64,000 nt of DNA, from positions 496,001 to 560,000 of the forward strand of contig JAMWZC010000001.1 in assembly GCA_024304985.1 (NCBI GenBank), in the 5' to 3' direction. The notes beneath the pieces are model-generated. The model was given only the letters and a program-made list of their open reading frames with translations. It ran no database searches and was not told the DNA's origin. The translations under genes and the position numbers were made by a program. The first letter of the stretch is position 1. Every line of letters starts with the position of its first letter. This document shows positions 51,292-60,703 of this stretch, one piece after another. Source of the DNA: Paracoccaceae bacterium (lineage in GTDB: Bacteria; Pseudomonadota; Alphaproteobacteria; Rhodobacterales; Rhodobacteraceae).

Positions 51292-51331
51292 CAGCCGTTT
51301 TTCCTGTTGATCAAGGTTGGACCAGCCGTTT
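51292..51331. promoter_or_regulatory. putA-putR divergent control region with a 31-bp-spaced direct repeat
   Basis: CAGCCGTTT occurs at 51292-51300 and 51323-51331. The 31-bp spacing is about three helical turns, as expected for multimeric Lrp-family proteins. It lies between the putA start and the putR start. Confidence 0.5.
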
Positions 51332-51364
51332 GTATTTGTTTGCGGCCATTTTGAAGGAACATAC

Positions 51365-51835
51365 ATGTCAGACGAGTTGAAATCAGAACCGTTGGACCGG
51401 ATCGACACCAAGATTCTGCGCGAGCTCAGCACGGACGGGCGCATCGCCATCACCGATCTGGCAAAGAAGGTCGGACTGTCCAAAAGCCCTTGTCAGGTGC
51501 GGATGAAACGCCTTCAGGATCAGGGCTATATTCAGGGTTTCCGCGCCGTGCTGAATCCGTCCAAACTGGGGCTGGACCATGTGGCCTTTGCCGAGGTGCG
51601 CTTGACCGACACGACTGAAAAGGCGCTGTCAGCCTTCAATCGCGCGGTCATGGACGTGCCCGAGATCGAACAGTGCCACATGATCGCTGGGTCCTTCGAC
51701 TATCTGCTCAAGATCCGCAGCCGGGATATTCAAGCCTACCGATTGATCCTGGGCGAGGTGATCTCGGCGCTGCCCTATGTCGGCTCCACCTCGACCCATG
51801 TGTCGATGCAGGCCGTCAAGGACAGCGCCTTCTGA
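51365..51835 (+). CDS. putR: Lrp/AsnC-family regulator, probable activator of putA
   Basis: 156 residues from ATG 51365 (AAGGAAC upstream). An N-terminal HTH (LDRIDTKILRELSTDGRIAITDLAKKVGLSKSPCQVRMKRL) and a C-terminal RAM ligand-binding domain (GSFDYLLKIRSRDIQAYRLIL) are complete. In alphaproteobacteria an Lrp-type gene divergent from putA (PutR) activates it in response to proline. It converges with the CaiB-type gene 7 bp away. Confidence 0.92.
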   Translation: MSDELKSEPLDRIDTKILRELSTDGRIAITDLAKKVGLSKSPCQVRMKRLQDQGYIQGFRAVLNPSKLGLDHVAFAEVRLTDTTEKALSAFNRAVMDVPEIEQCHMIAGSFDYLLKIRSRDIQAYRLILGEVISALPYVGSTSTHVSMQAVKDSAF

Positions 51836-51842
51836 GATAGGT

Positions 51843-52970
51843 TCAGGTCAGGGCACCGGTCCTGCGCATCGCCTCCAGCGTGGCTGCGTCATAGCCCAAG
51901 CCTGTCAGGACGGTGTCCGTATCCTGCCCCGGCGCGCCGGGCACGCCGGGCATGGCCGCTGGCGTGCGGTCAAAACGCGGCGCGGGCGCGGCCTGCATCA
52001 CCCCATCCACCCGCAGGAACGTGCCCCGCGCGGCGTTGTGGGGGTGATGCTCGACCTCGTCCCAGTCCAGCACGGGGGCCACGCAGGCGTCCGTTCCCTC
52101 GAAAATCGCCATCCATTCATCGCGGGTCTTGCGCGCAAAGACCTGTGCGTAAAGGGCGCGGCGCGCGGGCCATGTGGCAGGATCGTTCTGATCGGCGCGA
52201 TGCGCCTCGGGCAACCCCGCCAGCGTGACCAGTTCCGCAAAAAACTGCGGCTCCAATGGTCCGACAGACAGGGCCCGCCCATCCTTGGTCGCATAGCAAC
52301 GATAGAAGGGCGCGCCGCCGTCCAGAAGGTTTGCCTCCCGCCCCTGCCCCCAGCGTCCCAACGCCAACCACTGATGGATCAGCCCCATCATCGCAGGCAC
52401 GCCATCCACCATCGCGGCATCCACCACCTGCCCGCGGCCCGAACGGTTGCGTTCATAAAGTGCGGCCAGCACCCCAAAGATCAGGAACATCGACCCGCCG
52501 CCATAGTCCGCCGCCAGATTGAGCGGCGGCACAGGTGGCCCATCCGCGCGCCCTATGGCACCCAACGCGCCTGACAGGGACAGGTAGTTGATGTCATGTC
52601 CTGCTGTCATCGCCAGCGGGCCGTCCTGTCCCCACCCGGTCATCCGGCCAAAGATCAGCCCAGGATTGATCGCGTGGCATGCGGCCGGTCCAAGTCCCAG
52701 CTTCTCCATCACGCCGGGGCGAAACCCTTCGATCAGGATGTCGGATTGCGCGATGATCCGCCGCGCTGCTTCAAGCCCATCGGGCGATTTCAGGTTCAGC
52801 GCGACCGACAGCTTGCCGCGCCGATTCACGTCCGTCGCATCTGCGGGTGCCGAGGCGCGGTCGATCACCACAACCGTGGCCCCCAGATCAGCCATCAGCT
52901 GCCCTGCCAGCGGACAGGGGCCAAGACCCGCCATTTCAACAAGTTTCAGTCCATCCAACGGGCCTGCCAT
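51843..52970 (-). CDS. CaiB/BaiF-family CoA-transferase, alpha-methylacyl-CoA racemase type
   Basis: 375 residues from ATG 52970 (GGAGGAG 8 bp upstream); the frame before it is non-coding. GPLDGLKLVEMAGLGPCPLAGQLMADLGATVVVID at the start, NRRGKLSVALNLKSPDG, the GYDL-like NYLSLSGALGAIG and the catalytic Asp region (VDAAMVDGVPA) mark family III CoA transferases. The GLGPCPLAGQLMADLG form is typical of the racemase branch, which epimerises 2-methylacyl-CoA. Its metabolic partner is not nearby. Confidence 0.9.
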   Translation of the reverse strand: MAGPLDGLKLVEMAGLGPCPLAGQLMADLGATVVVIDRASAPADATDVNRRGKLSVALNLKSPDGLEAARRIIAQSDILIEGFRPGVMEKLGLGPAACHAINPGLIFGRMTGWGQDGPLAMTAGHDINYLSLSGALGAIGRADGPPVPPLNLAADYGGGSMFLIFGVLAALYERNRSGRGQVVDAAMVDGVPAMMGLIHQWLALGRWGQGREANLLDGGAPFYRCYATKDGRALSVGPLEPQFFAELVTLAGLPEAHRADQNDPATWPARRALYAQVFARKTRDEWMAIFEGTDACVAPVLDWDEVEHHPHNAARGTFLRVDGVMQAAPAPRFDRTPAAMPGVPGAPGQDTDTVLTGLGYDAATLEAMRRTGALT

Positions 52971-53386
52971 CAGCCGCTCCTCCATCCGTCCCAAGCGCAG
53001 GGTTGCAGGTTGCGCGCAGGATGCCAATACCCAGGCTGCGCACGCACCGAATGTGCTGCGACATCGCCCCGAAACCGGTCCGGTGCGACCGCCTGCCATG
53101 GCCAAAAAGAAACCCGGAAATCAACTTGTTCCTGCCCTTTACCCCCTGCAAGGAATATGATTGACTTGACCTGCCGAGACAGACCCTTTTCAACGTTGCC
53201 GTGTATGCGGTGCGTCGCGGAACGAATGAATTGTGTAGAAGGTTCAGGGCTGCGTGGCTGGTGTCCGAATGTAAAGGTTGGATCAGGTCTCCATGTCGAT
53301 CCGGTGGGAAAGCCGGGCAGCAGGAATGACGATCATCGGTTCTGGTCTATCGGGCGCGCCCCGTCGCCTACCGTGGAAAGAGGAAT
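52971..53386. other. divergent intergenic region before the phosphorelay genes
   Basis: No supported gene. It separates the CaiB-type gene from the hybrid kinase. It must hold the kinase promoter, but I see no strong consensus. Confidence 0.5.
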
Positions 53387-56300
53387 GTGCTTGTCACAAT
53401 CGAAAGCATGCAGACCGTGCGTGACCGGCCCCGGCAAAAGGGTCATGGCGTGAAGCAAGAAACCCTGGTGATCTCTTTCCTGAATGAACTGGTGCGGACA
53501 CCCGCGGCAGGGCTGGATGCTGCGATCACGCGCGTGCTTGGCCGGATGGGAGAACTGTGCGAGGCGGACCGCGCCTATGTCTTTCTGTTCCGCCATGACG
53601 AAGTGATGAACAACACGCATGAATGGGTGGCGGACGGCGTGCAGCCAATGCGCGCGCGGTTGCAGAACCAACCCATCGACATCATCTCGAGTTGGCGCAA
53701 AACGCTGGACAATGACGAGGTGGTGCATATCGCCGACGTCGCAGCCTTGCCTGCCAATACACCCGAGAAGCCGGTCCTCGAAATGCAGGACATCCTGTCC
53801 GTGGTTACCGTGCCGATTCTGGTAGATGGCAAGCTGGTCGGCCTGGCCGGTCTGGACCGCACCCGGCAGAAGGCACCATTCCCGGACGAGTCGATCGCCT
53901 TGCTGCGCGGTGTGGCGGATGTGATCCAGTCCGCGCTGATGCGCAAGGAAGCCTTGCAGGATCTGGAGCGCACCAAGACCAAGCTGGAACTGACGCTCGC
54001 CGCCCTGCCCGACCTTCTGCTGGAGGTCGATCACGACGGCATTTACCGCGGATTTCATCACACCCGTGCTCTGGGCTGGGCGCCCGAGCCTCATTCGGTC
54101 ATCGGTCACCGGATCGAGGATATCCTGCGCCCCGAGATCGCGGCCGAGCGGCGTCGCATGATGGCTGCGGCCCGCAATGGTGAAGCGGTTGTGGGGGTCG
54201 AGCAGCATCTGCGCCCTGATGATCCCACCAGCTGGGTCGAGGTCTCGGTTGCCCTGCGCGACAGTCTTGGCCCTGACGATCCGGGCGGCTATCTGTTCCT
54301 GATCCGCGACATCAGCGAACGCAAGGCGCGCGAGGCGGAACTGGCGCAGACGCAGGCACAGCTTGTCAGCGCCTCGGCGGAACGCGACACCGCCGCCTCC
54401 CGCCTGCATGACCTGTCCGAGATCAGCGATGATTGGGTCTGGGAGCAGGACGCCGATGGTCGCTATACCTACATGTCCCAGAGCATCGCGCGCTTTGGCG
54501 TGGGGCCCGCGTTCTTTATCGGTCGCACCCGCGAAGAGGTCGCTGCCGAAATCGGCGCGGTCGGGGGCGACGATTCGGGCTTTGAGCAGATCACCGCCAA
54601 GATGAAAGCGCGCGAACCGTTCCGCGATGTGATCTACAAGGCGCGTTATCTGGACGGGCGGCCTGCATTCTTCCGTTTCAGTGCCTCGCCCGTATTCGAC
54701 GCCGAAGGAAATTTTGCGGGCTATCGCGGCGTCGGCTCGGACGTGACAGAACTGCGCCTTCGCGAGGCCGAGGCCCTTGAAACGGCAGGCCGGTTCGAGG
54801 CGATCATGGCGGCCCTGCCGGATCTATTGTTCGAACTCGACAGTTCCGGGCGCTATACCGGGTTTGTCGCCGGTCCCCAACATCTTCGGGTGCCCGTGGA
54901 TGGCCCATTGGCCGGAAAACACCTGGAAGACGTGCTACCGGCCGAGGCCGCCAAGATCGGCCGCGCGGCTCTCCAGCAGGTGCTTGAAGAAGGGCGGATC
55001 GATGGCGTGCGCTACCCGATCGACTTCAATGGCACCCGCCGCATCTTTGAAGTCTCGGGCGCGCGCAAGGATACCGTGCTGCCCGAGGGCATGCCGACCG
55101 CCATCTTCCTTGTGCGGGATGTGACCGCAGATACAGAACAGCGCGAAGAACTGCTCAAGATGGGCAAGATCGTCGAAGCGATGACGAATTTCGTGGTCGT
55201 CGTCGACCGCGAGAGGCGAGTCGTCTGGTTCAACCGCGCTTTTGCCGAGAAAAGCGGCTGGACGCTGGACGAAGTGCGCGGCCAATCATTCGAGGGACTG
55301 GTCCGCTGCCCCGAAAGCGATGCCGACACCGCCCGCGCCCTGAACGCATCCCTGTCACGGGGCGAGCCGTTCAGCGGCGAGATGGTGAATCGCGACAGGC
55401 ATGGCAACCGCTACTGGATCGACTTCAACGTACAACCCCTGTTCGGAATCGACGGCACCTTGCAAGGGTTTGTCACTGTCGAGACAGACATCACCGAGCA
55501 CAAGCTGCAACGTGCCGAGGTCAGCCGGTTGGCCGCCGAGGCCATGGCCATGCGCCAGCGGCTTGAAAATGCACTCAACGCGCTGCCCGACAGCGTTGTG
55601 ATCTTCGACGCGGAAGATCGCCTTGTGATCGCCAATTCCGCCTACACCGAGATGTTCCCCGCCATAGCGCCAGCCTTGGTCGAGGGCGCGACACTGGAAA
55701 GCATCCTGCGCTTCGGGCTTGAGGCGAATGTCCTGCCTGGAAGCGGACAGGATGCCGATATCGAGGCGGTTCTGGCCGAGCGCCTGCGGATCTACGGCCT
55801 GCCGCGCTTTGCGGACGAGGTCCAATTGCCGGACGGCCGCTGGGTGCGGCGGATCAATGTGCGCACGTCGGACGGCGGTTGCATCACCGTCGCCATCGAC
55901 ATCACCGCGCGCCGCCACCAGATTCAGGCGCTGGATGCCGCCAATGCCGAACTGACCAGCGCTCTGGCCGAACGCGATCTTGTGCAAGAGCAATTGACCA
56001 AGGTCATGGAAGGCGCCGCCATCGGCACATGGGAATGGGACGCGACGCGCCACACGCTGACCGTCGGCGGGCAATGGCGCGAGATTCTGGGTTATGGTGA
56101 AAGCCAGATGCCGCCAATGGACCTTTCCAGTTTCCGCAAACTTGTGCATCCCGAGGATCTCAAGGTCTTCGACACCATCGCAACGGTGCGCGAAGACAAC
56201 GTCACTGCCCTGTCGGAAAGCGAATTCCGCATGCGGCACAACGACGGGCACTGGATATGGGTGCTGTCCCGCAGTCAGATCACCCGGTTCAGCCCGGATG

Positions 56301-57937
56301 GCACGCCCGAGATCATTGGCGGCGTGCATCTGAACATTTCGGACCGCAAGAGGCTGGAACAGGATCTGGAATCGGGCAAGAAGTTCCTCGAACAGGTCAT
56401 GGATGCCAGTATTGCGGCGATCATCGTGATGAACGGTCACGGAGAGATCATCTATGCCAACAGCGAGGCCGAACGCATCCTGCGGCTGACCCGCAACGAA
56501 ATGACGGGACTCGCCTATAACGCGCCGCGCTGGCACACGTCCCGACTGGACGGGAGCGCTATCCCTGACGAGGAATTGCCTTTCGCACTGGCCATTGCCG
56601 ACCGCGAGCCCGTGCGCGATGTGCGTTTCGCCATACAATGGGACGACGGCACCCGGCGCTGCCTGTCTGTCAATGCGGTTGCCTTCGAGGGCGAAGGCGC
56701 CGAGTTGCGGGTTGTCACCTCGTTCAACGACATCACCGAGGAACTGGCGGCGACCACACGTCTGGAACAGGCCCGTGCTCAGGCCGAAGGGGCCAGCAAG
56801 TCCAAGTCGATGTTCCTTGCCAACATGAGCCACGAAATCCGCACGCCGCTGAACGGCGTTCTGGGGATGGCCGAAGTGCTGGAAGGTACATTGGTCGAAG
56901 AACGGCAACGCCGCATGATCAGCACGATCCGCACGTCGGGCGAAACCCTGCTGAGCATCCTGAACGACATCCTCGACATGTCCAAGATCGAAGCCGGCAA
57001 GATGGAGATCGAACAGGTCCCCTTCGTGGTGAATGATCTGGTGCAGCCCGTGCAGGCCCTGAACGCCATCCGCGCCGAAGAAAAGGGGCTGGAATTCCGC
57101 GTTCACACCAATAGCGGCTGCGCCATGCCCCTCTTGGGCGATCCCCACCGGATCAGCCAGATCCTGAACAACCTGCTGCACAACGCAATCAAGTTCACCG
57201 AAAGCGGATCGGTCACCCTGACATTGCAATGCCAGCCCGGCGAGCCTCTGGAAATGGTTGTGACCGATACGGGAATCGGGATGTCCAAGACGCAGGTCTC
57301 GCGCATTCTGGACAGTTTCGAACAGGCCGATGGCAGCATTACCCGGCGGTTCGGCGGCACAGGGCTGGGCATGTCGATCGTGCGCCAGTTGGTCACCCTG
57401 ATGAATGGCGAAATTGCGGTGGACAGCGCGCAGGGACAGGGCACTTCAATCCGTGTCAGCCTGCCCTTGCCCGTCGCCGAGGCCAGCCAGACGGTCCGCG
57501 CGCGCGACAGTAGCCCCGTCAACCGCCCGATGGTGCGCTTGGATCATCTGCGCGCCCTCGTCGCTGACGACAGCCAGACCAACCGTCTGGTGATCTCGGA
57601 AATGCTCATCGAATGCGGTGTGGAAATCACGATGGTCGAGAACGGCCGCGAGGCCGTGGATACGTGGTTGGAGAACATCCAGCAGGGCCGGGCCTTCGAC
57701 ATCGTGCTGATGGATATCTCGATGCCGGTGATGGACGGAGTCAGCGCCCTGACCCTGATCCGCGAACACGAGGACACCTTGGGCAAGGACCCGGTGCCCG
57801 TGATTGCTGTCACTGCGAATGCCATGCCGCATCAGGTGGCTGACTATCTGATCGCAGGTTTCGACACGCATCTGGCCAAGCCTTTCAAGCAAGCCGAACT
57901 GCTGCACGCCATCGTGACACTGACCCAGACCGATTGA
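53387..57937 (+). CDS. hybrid sensor histidine kinase with GAF, about seven PAS domains and receiver
   Basis: 1516 residues from GTG 53387; an ATG 7 codons in is an alternative. Domains in order: GAF (about 20-185), PAS domains near 200, 345, 470, 595, 725, 870 and 1000, HisKA with His1149 (MSHEIRTPLNG), HATPase (NNLLHNAIKF, DTGIGMSK, GGTGLGMSI) and a receiver with Asp1443 (LMDISMPVMDG). There is no membrane helix, so it senses in the cytoplasm, with PAS domains possibly binding haem, flavin or small ligands. It heads an operon with two receivers and an Hpt protein, a complete His-Asp-His-Asp relay. Confidence 0.93.
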   Translation: MLVTIESMQTVRDRPRQKGHGVKQETLVISFLNELVRTPAAGLDAAITRVLGRMGELCEADRAYVFLFRHDEVMNNTHEWVADGVQPMRARLQNQPIDIISSWRKTLDNDEVVHIADVAALPANTPEKPVLEMQDILSVVTVPILVDGKLVGLAGLDRTRQKAPFPDESIALLRGVADVIQSALMRKEALQDLERTKTKLELTLAALPDLLLEVDHDGIYRGFHHTRALGWAPEPHSVIGHRIEDILRPEIAAERRRMMAAARNGEAVVGVEQHLRPDDPTSWVEVSVALRDSLGPDDPGGYLFLIRDISERKAREAELAQTQAQLVSASAERDTAASRLHDLSEISDDWVWEQDADGRYTYMSQSIARFGVGPAFFIGRTREEVAAEIGAVGGDDSGFEQITAKMKAREPFRDVIYKARYLDGRPAFFRFSASPVFDAEGNFAGYRGVGSDVTELRLREAEALETAGRFEAIMAALPDLLFELDSSGRYTGFVAGPQHLRVPVDGPLAGKHLEDVLPAEAAKIGRAALQQVLEEGRIDGVRYPIDFNGTRRIFEVSGARKDTVLPEGMPTAIFLVRDVTADTEQREELLKMGKIVEAMTNFVVVVDRERRVVWFNRAFAEKSGWTLDEVRGQSFEGLVRCPESDADTARALNASLSRGEPFSGEMVNRDRHGNRYWIDFNVQPLFGIDGTLQGFVTVETDITEHKLQRAEVSRLAAEAMAMRQRLENALNALPDSVVIFDAEDRLVIANSAYTEMFPAIAPALVEGATLESILRFGLEANVLPGSGQDADIEAVLAERLRIYGLPRFADEVQLPDGRWVRRINVRTSDGGCITVAIDITARRHQIQALDAANAELTSALAERDLVQEQLTKVMEGAAIGTWEWDATRHTLTVGGQWREILGYGESQMPPMDLSSFRKLVHPEDLKVFDTIATVREDNVTALSESEFRMRHNDGHWIWVLSRSQITRFSPDGTPEIIGGVHLNISDRKRLEQDLESGKKFLEQVMDASIAAIIVMNGHGEIIYANSEAERILRLTRNEMTGLAYNAPRWHTSRLDGSAIPDEELPFALAIADREPVRDVRFAIQWDDGTRRCLSVNAVAFEGEGAELRVVTSFNDITEELAATTRLEQARAQAEGASKSKSMFLANMSHEIRTPLNGVLGMAEVLEGTLVEERQRRMISTIRTSGETLLSILNDILDMSKIEAGKMEIEQVPFVVNDLVQPVQALNAIRAEEKGLEFRVHTNSGCAMPLLGDPHRISQILNNLLHNAIKFTESGSVTLTLQCQPGEPLEMVVTDTGIGMSKTQVSRILDSFEQADGSITRRFGGTGLGMSIVRQLVTLMNGEIAVDSAQGQGTSIRVSLPLPVAEASQTVRARDSSPVNRPMVRLDHLRALVADDSQTNRLVISEMLIECGVEITMVENGREAVDTWLENIQQGRAFDIVLMDISMPVMDGVSALTLIREHEDTLGKDPVPVIAVTANAMPHQVADYLIAGFDTHLAKPFKQAELLHAIVTLTQTD

Positions 57938-58120
57938 TCGCAGGGTCACCACCCTGACGCGGAACCCGGACGCCTCACGCCCGCTTAGGGCGAAAGACGA
58001 TAAAATGGCCTGATGATTTTCATTTTTTTGCCGAATTGACTTGTTTAATGCTACACCATTGCAGAGCGCGCCGCGAACCCGCATTTTTGGTTCGCGTGCG
58101 GGTCAACAGTTTGCAGCGAC

Positions 58121-58531
58121 ATGGTAAAAATGACATTCAAGATTCTCCTGGCCGAAGACGACGAAGTCACTCAACAGATCGTGCAGTCACTTCTAAGTGG
58201 TTTTGGCAACATTTCCCTGACCGTGGCCAACGATGGCCGCGAGGCGCTGGAAGCTGCGTTGACCAAGCATTTCGACCTGATGATTTTTGATCAGAACATG
58301 CCCCATATCAACGGAGACCGGGTCATTCGGCACCTTCGCGCTGGCAATTCGGCCAACCGGGATGCCCGCGTGATCCGATTTACCGCGGACGCAGACTCCT
58401 TGCGCCAACCGATGCCCGGGTCCGACGCGGATATCGTGATGCCAAAGCCTATTCGTGGCGCAGATTTCATTGCAGTGATCGACGGACTGATCCAGAGACG
58501 TCCGACAGCCCCCGAAACGAGCACCGTTTAG
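58121..58531 (+). CDS. single-domain response regulator (receiver only)
   Basis: 136 residues. Phosphorylatable Asp57 in IFDQNMPHINGD, acidic pair E12-D13-D14, a Thr in IRFTADAD and Lys109 in MPKPI complete the receiver. There is no output domain. It lies 184 bp after the hybrid kinase and before the second receiver. Single-domain receivers act as phosphate shuttles or bind target proteins directly. The ribosome site is weak. Confidence 0.88.
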   Translation: MVKMTFKILLAEDDEVTQQIVQSLLSGFGNISLTVANDGREALEAALTKHFDLMIFDQNMPHINGDRVIRHLRAGNSANRDARVIRFTADADSLRQPMPGSDADIVMPKPIRGADFIAVIDGLIQRRPTAPETSTV

Positions 58532-58615
58532 GTTGAAAAATGCACCGAATTCGCCCTACTCTCGACATATTCGGACGTCAATTTGCGATGAAAGAACCGA
58601 TCGAGGATAGGCAGA

Positions 58616-59581
58616 ATGAAAGACCTTCGGATACTCGCAGTCGATGATGACCGGGCGTTCCAGATGGTGCTGCAGGGCACACTGGCGCAGCTTGGCTACA
58701 ACGATGTCACAAGTGTGCCCTCGGCCGCCGCTGCGCTGAAGGTCATTCGTAACAGCCCACAATTGTTTGACGGCTTTCTGCTGGATATCGAAATGCCCGA
58801 AGTGGACGGTGTCGAACTCTGCCGCCGCATTCGCGGCATGTCGGTCTATCGCAAGACCCCCATCATCATGGTCACCTCGCTTGCCGACAAGCATTTCGTG
58901 GACAGCGCCTTCGCGGCTGGGGCCACCGATTACTTCACCAAGCCGCTGGACGAGATCGAATTGCGCGCCCGCCTGCAGGTCATGCGACAGCTGGTGGACG
59001 AACGCCAGCGCGCCCTCGATCTGCTGGACGAGTTGAAGTCCTGGTCCGATCTGCCCAAGTCCAAGGTCAAGTTCGACGCGCCCCTGTCGGTGATCAGTGC
59101 GAACTGGATGGTCGAGTATCTGGCGATGCAGAACCACCTGTTGACGCTGAACCGTCTGCAACTGTTCGGCCATGCCGCGATCGGTTTCACCGTGACCAAC
59201 GCGTCCGAGGCGTTTCGTCTGACGGATCATGTGGGATATATCGACTATCTTGCCAATATCGCGACGGTGGTTGCGGAATCCCTCAAGACCTCTCCCTTCA
59301 GCATGGCCCATGCCGGTCAGGGTGACTTCGTGGTGCTGACGAACCGCACGGCTGTCAGTGACCCCAAGGGGCTGCAGGACGAAGTGCGCGCTGGCATCGC
59401 CAGCTATCAGAAGCTCTACAGCAGCCTTGGCCTGCCGACACCGATGATCCAGGTGGGTCGTCCCGTCTCGGCCAGCATCTTCAGTCAGCGTGCGGAAATT
59501 TCCTCGCTGCTGGACCGCGCCCGCATGTCGTCGCAAATCGGTCTGGAGGAAGGCTTCAGTCCCCAAAAGCAATGGAACTGA
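58616..59581 (+). CDS. response regulator with degenerate GGDEF-like output domain
   Basis: 321 residues from ATG 58616 (AGGATAGGCAG upstream). Receiver 1-125 with Asp57 (LLDIEMPEVDG) and Lys109 (FTKPL), a coiled linker (about 125-150) and a C-terminal domain whose GGDEF signature is reduced to GQGDF (234-238) in HAGQGDFVVL. Loss of the second Gly and the Glu predicts no cyclase activity; it could bind nucleotide or protein instead. It lies directly upstream of the Hpt gene (5 bp). Confidence 0.8.
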   Translation: MKDLRILAVDDDRAFQMVLQGTLAQLGYNDVTSVPSAAAALKVIRNSPQLFDGFLLDIEMPEVDGVELCRRIRGMSVYRKTPIIMVTSLADKHFVDSAFAAGATDYFTKPLDEIELRARLQVMRQLVDERQRALDLLDELKSWSDLPKSKVKFDAPLSVISANWMVEYLAMQNHLLTLNRLQLFGHAAIGFTVTNASEAFRLTDHVGYIDYLANIATVVAESLKTSPFSMAHAGQGDFVVLTNRTAVSDPKGLQDEVRAGIASYQKLYSSLGLPTPMIQVGRPVSASIFSQRAEISSLLDRARMSSQIGLEEGFSPQKQWN

Positions 59582-59586
59582 GTTGA

Positions 59587-59937
59587 ATGAACAGCAACGC
59601 TGCCAGAAAATTGCCTGACGGGCTGCCAGAGGTCCTCAAGGCGGCTCATCAGGTCTTCATCACATTGACCACCGACCGCATCCTGCGGATCGAAGCCCTG
59701 ACACAAGCGGTGCACAAGGGGCAGGATCCGGGCCCTGCCCTGACCGAGATCGCGCAGATCGCACACAAGATCGCGGGCGTGGCCGGAACACTCGGCTATC
59801 CCGAGATCGGCGATGGCGCCCGCGCCATTGAACAAAAGCTGAAGACCGATCTTGCTGCCGGCGACCCCCTGCGGAACTGGGACAGCATCGCCCCCGAGAT
59901 CGAGACCCTCCTCGACGCGCTTGAGGAGCTTGTCTGA
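59587..59937 (+). CDS. Hpt-domain phosphotransfer protein
   Basis: 116 residues of helical sequence with the Hpt signature IAHKIAGVAGTLGY, phosphorylation site His60. It passes phosphate between the receiver of the hybrid kinase and the stand-alone receivers. It is the last gene of the operon, starting 5 bp after the previous stop and followed by a strong terminator. Confidence 0.9.
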   Translation: MNSNAARKLPDGLPEVLKAAHQVFITLTTDRILRIEALTQAVHKGQDPGPALTEIAQIAHKIAGVAGTLGYPEIGDGARAIEQKLKTDLAAGDPLRNWDSIAPEIETLLDALEELV

Positions 59938-60001
59938 ACACTGGTCCGTTAGGGGCCAGATCCGCCGGAACCCCGGCCGAAGTCCGCTTCTAGAGAGTGC
60001 T

Positions 60002-60033
60002 GCGCTTGCCCCCGGGTGAGCGCTTTGTTTTTT
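60002..60033 (+). terminator. rho-independent terminator of the phosphorelay operon
   Basis: GCGCTTGCCC (60002-60011) pairs with GGGTGAGCGC (60014-60023), including two G-T wobbles, and is followed by TTTGTTTTTT. It is the clearest terminator in the window. Confidence 0.85.
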
Positions 60034-60703
60034 GCCTGAGGCGGCAGGTTTTTCCCATCCCCCTACGATCCAAATGATCACACACATGAGCATTACTCTT
60101 GCGTGTGTTTCGTAGATCCCTGAACGAAGATCCCACCAAGCCACTCGCCAGTTTGAGCTTTAGGCAGTCTTGGGAACGGCCACATCTTCACGGCTCAGTC
60201 CATGGTCGTGAACGTTTCACGGCCTTCAGCGATCGCTGTGATTTGCAGAGTTTCTCATTTTTTCAGGTATTGAACACATAAAAGCGACAATAATCACACG
60301 CTCTGGATGTGTCGGATAGCGGCGAGTTTATGGCCTTCACGATTGTCGACGGATGTCGCCAAATTACAACAAACACAGTGAAAAAACGTGTCTTTCCGGC
60401 CTACCCTCGGCCAAGAGCCTTGGTGGTCCACCTTGTAAATTCAACTTAAAGCAATGTTTTATATAAACAAAAGGATAGAACACGAAATCCTGAAGTGGTG
60501 TAGCAAAATTCCTTTTCAAATGCTGTCAGAAGCCGATTTACGCCACATTTCAGGTGTTATTCGGGTGTTTTCGAGGCGAACATTGCCTTCTCTTCGTCAC
60601 AATTCGATTCTCATGGCTCTTTGTTATTGATAAGTTCTGGTCACTAGAGATGGGGGCCATCTCGCGGGCTCAGGCCCCGACTTATAGGACGGGAGTGACT
60701 TCA
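60034..60703. other. long AT-richer intergenic region upstream of the lipoprotein gene
   Basis: No gene is supported over 670 bp. A 15-bp palindrome CGTGAA-CGT-TTCACG lies at 60207-60221, and a TTCACGGC motif repeats nearby (60188, 60216). The stretch 60300-60640 is markedly AT-rich for this genome and may hold a regulated promoter, a long leader or a small RNA. Confidence 0.5.

Noticed and set aside
60207-60221. Palindrome CGTGAA-CGT-TTCACG as an operator
   Set aside because: It is about 480 bp from the nearest downstream start and has no second copy with the same spacing; noted in the region entry only.
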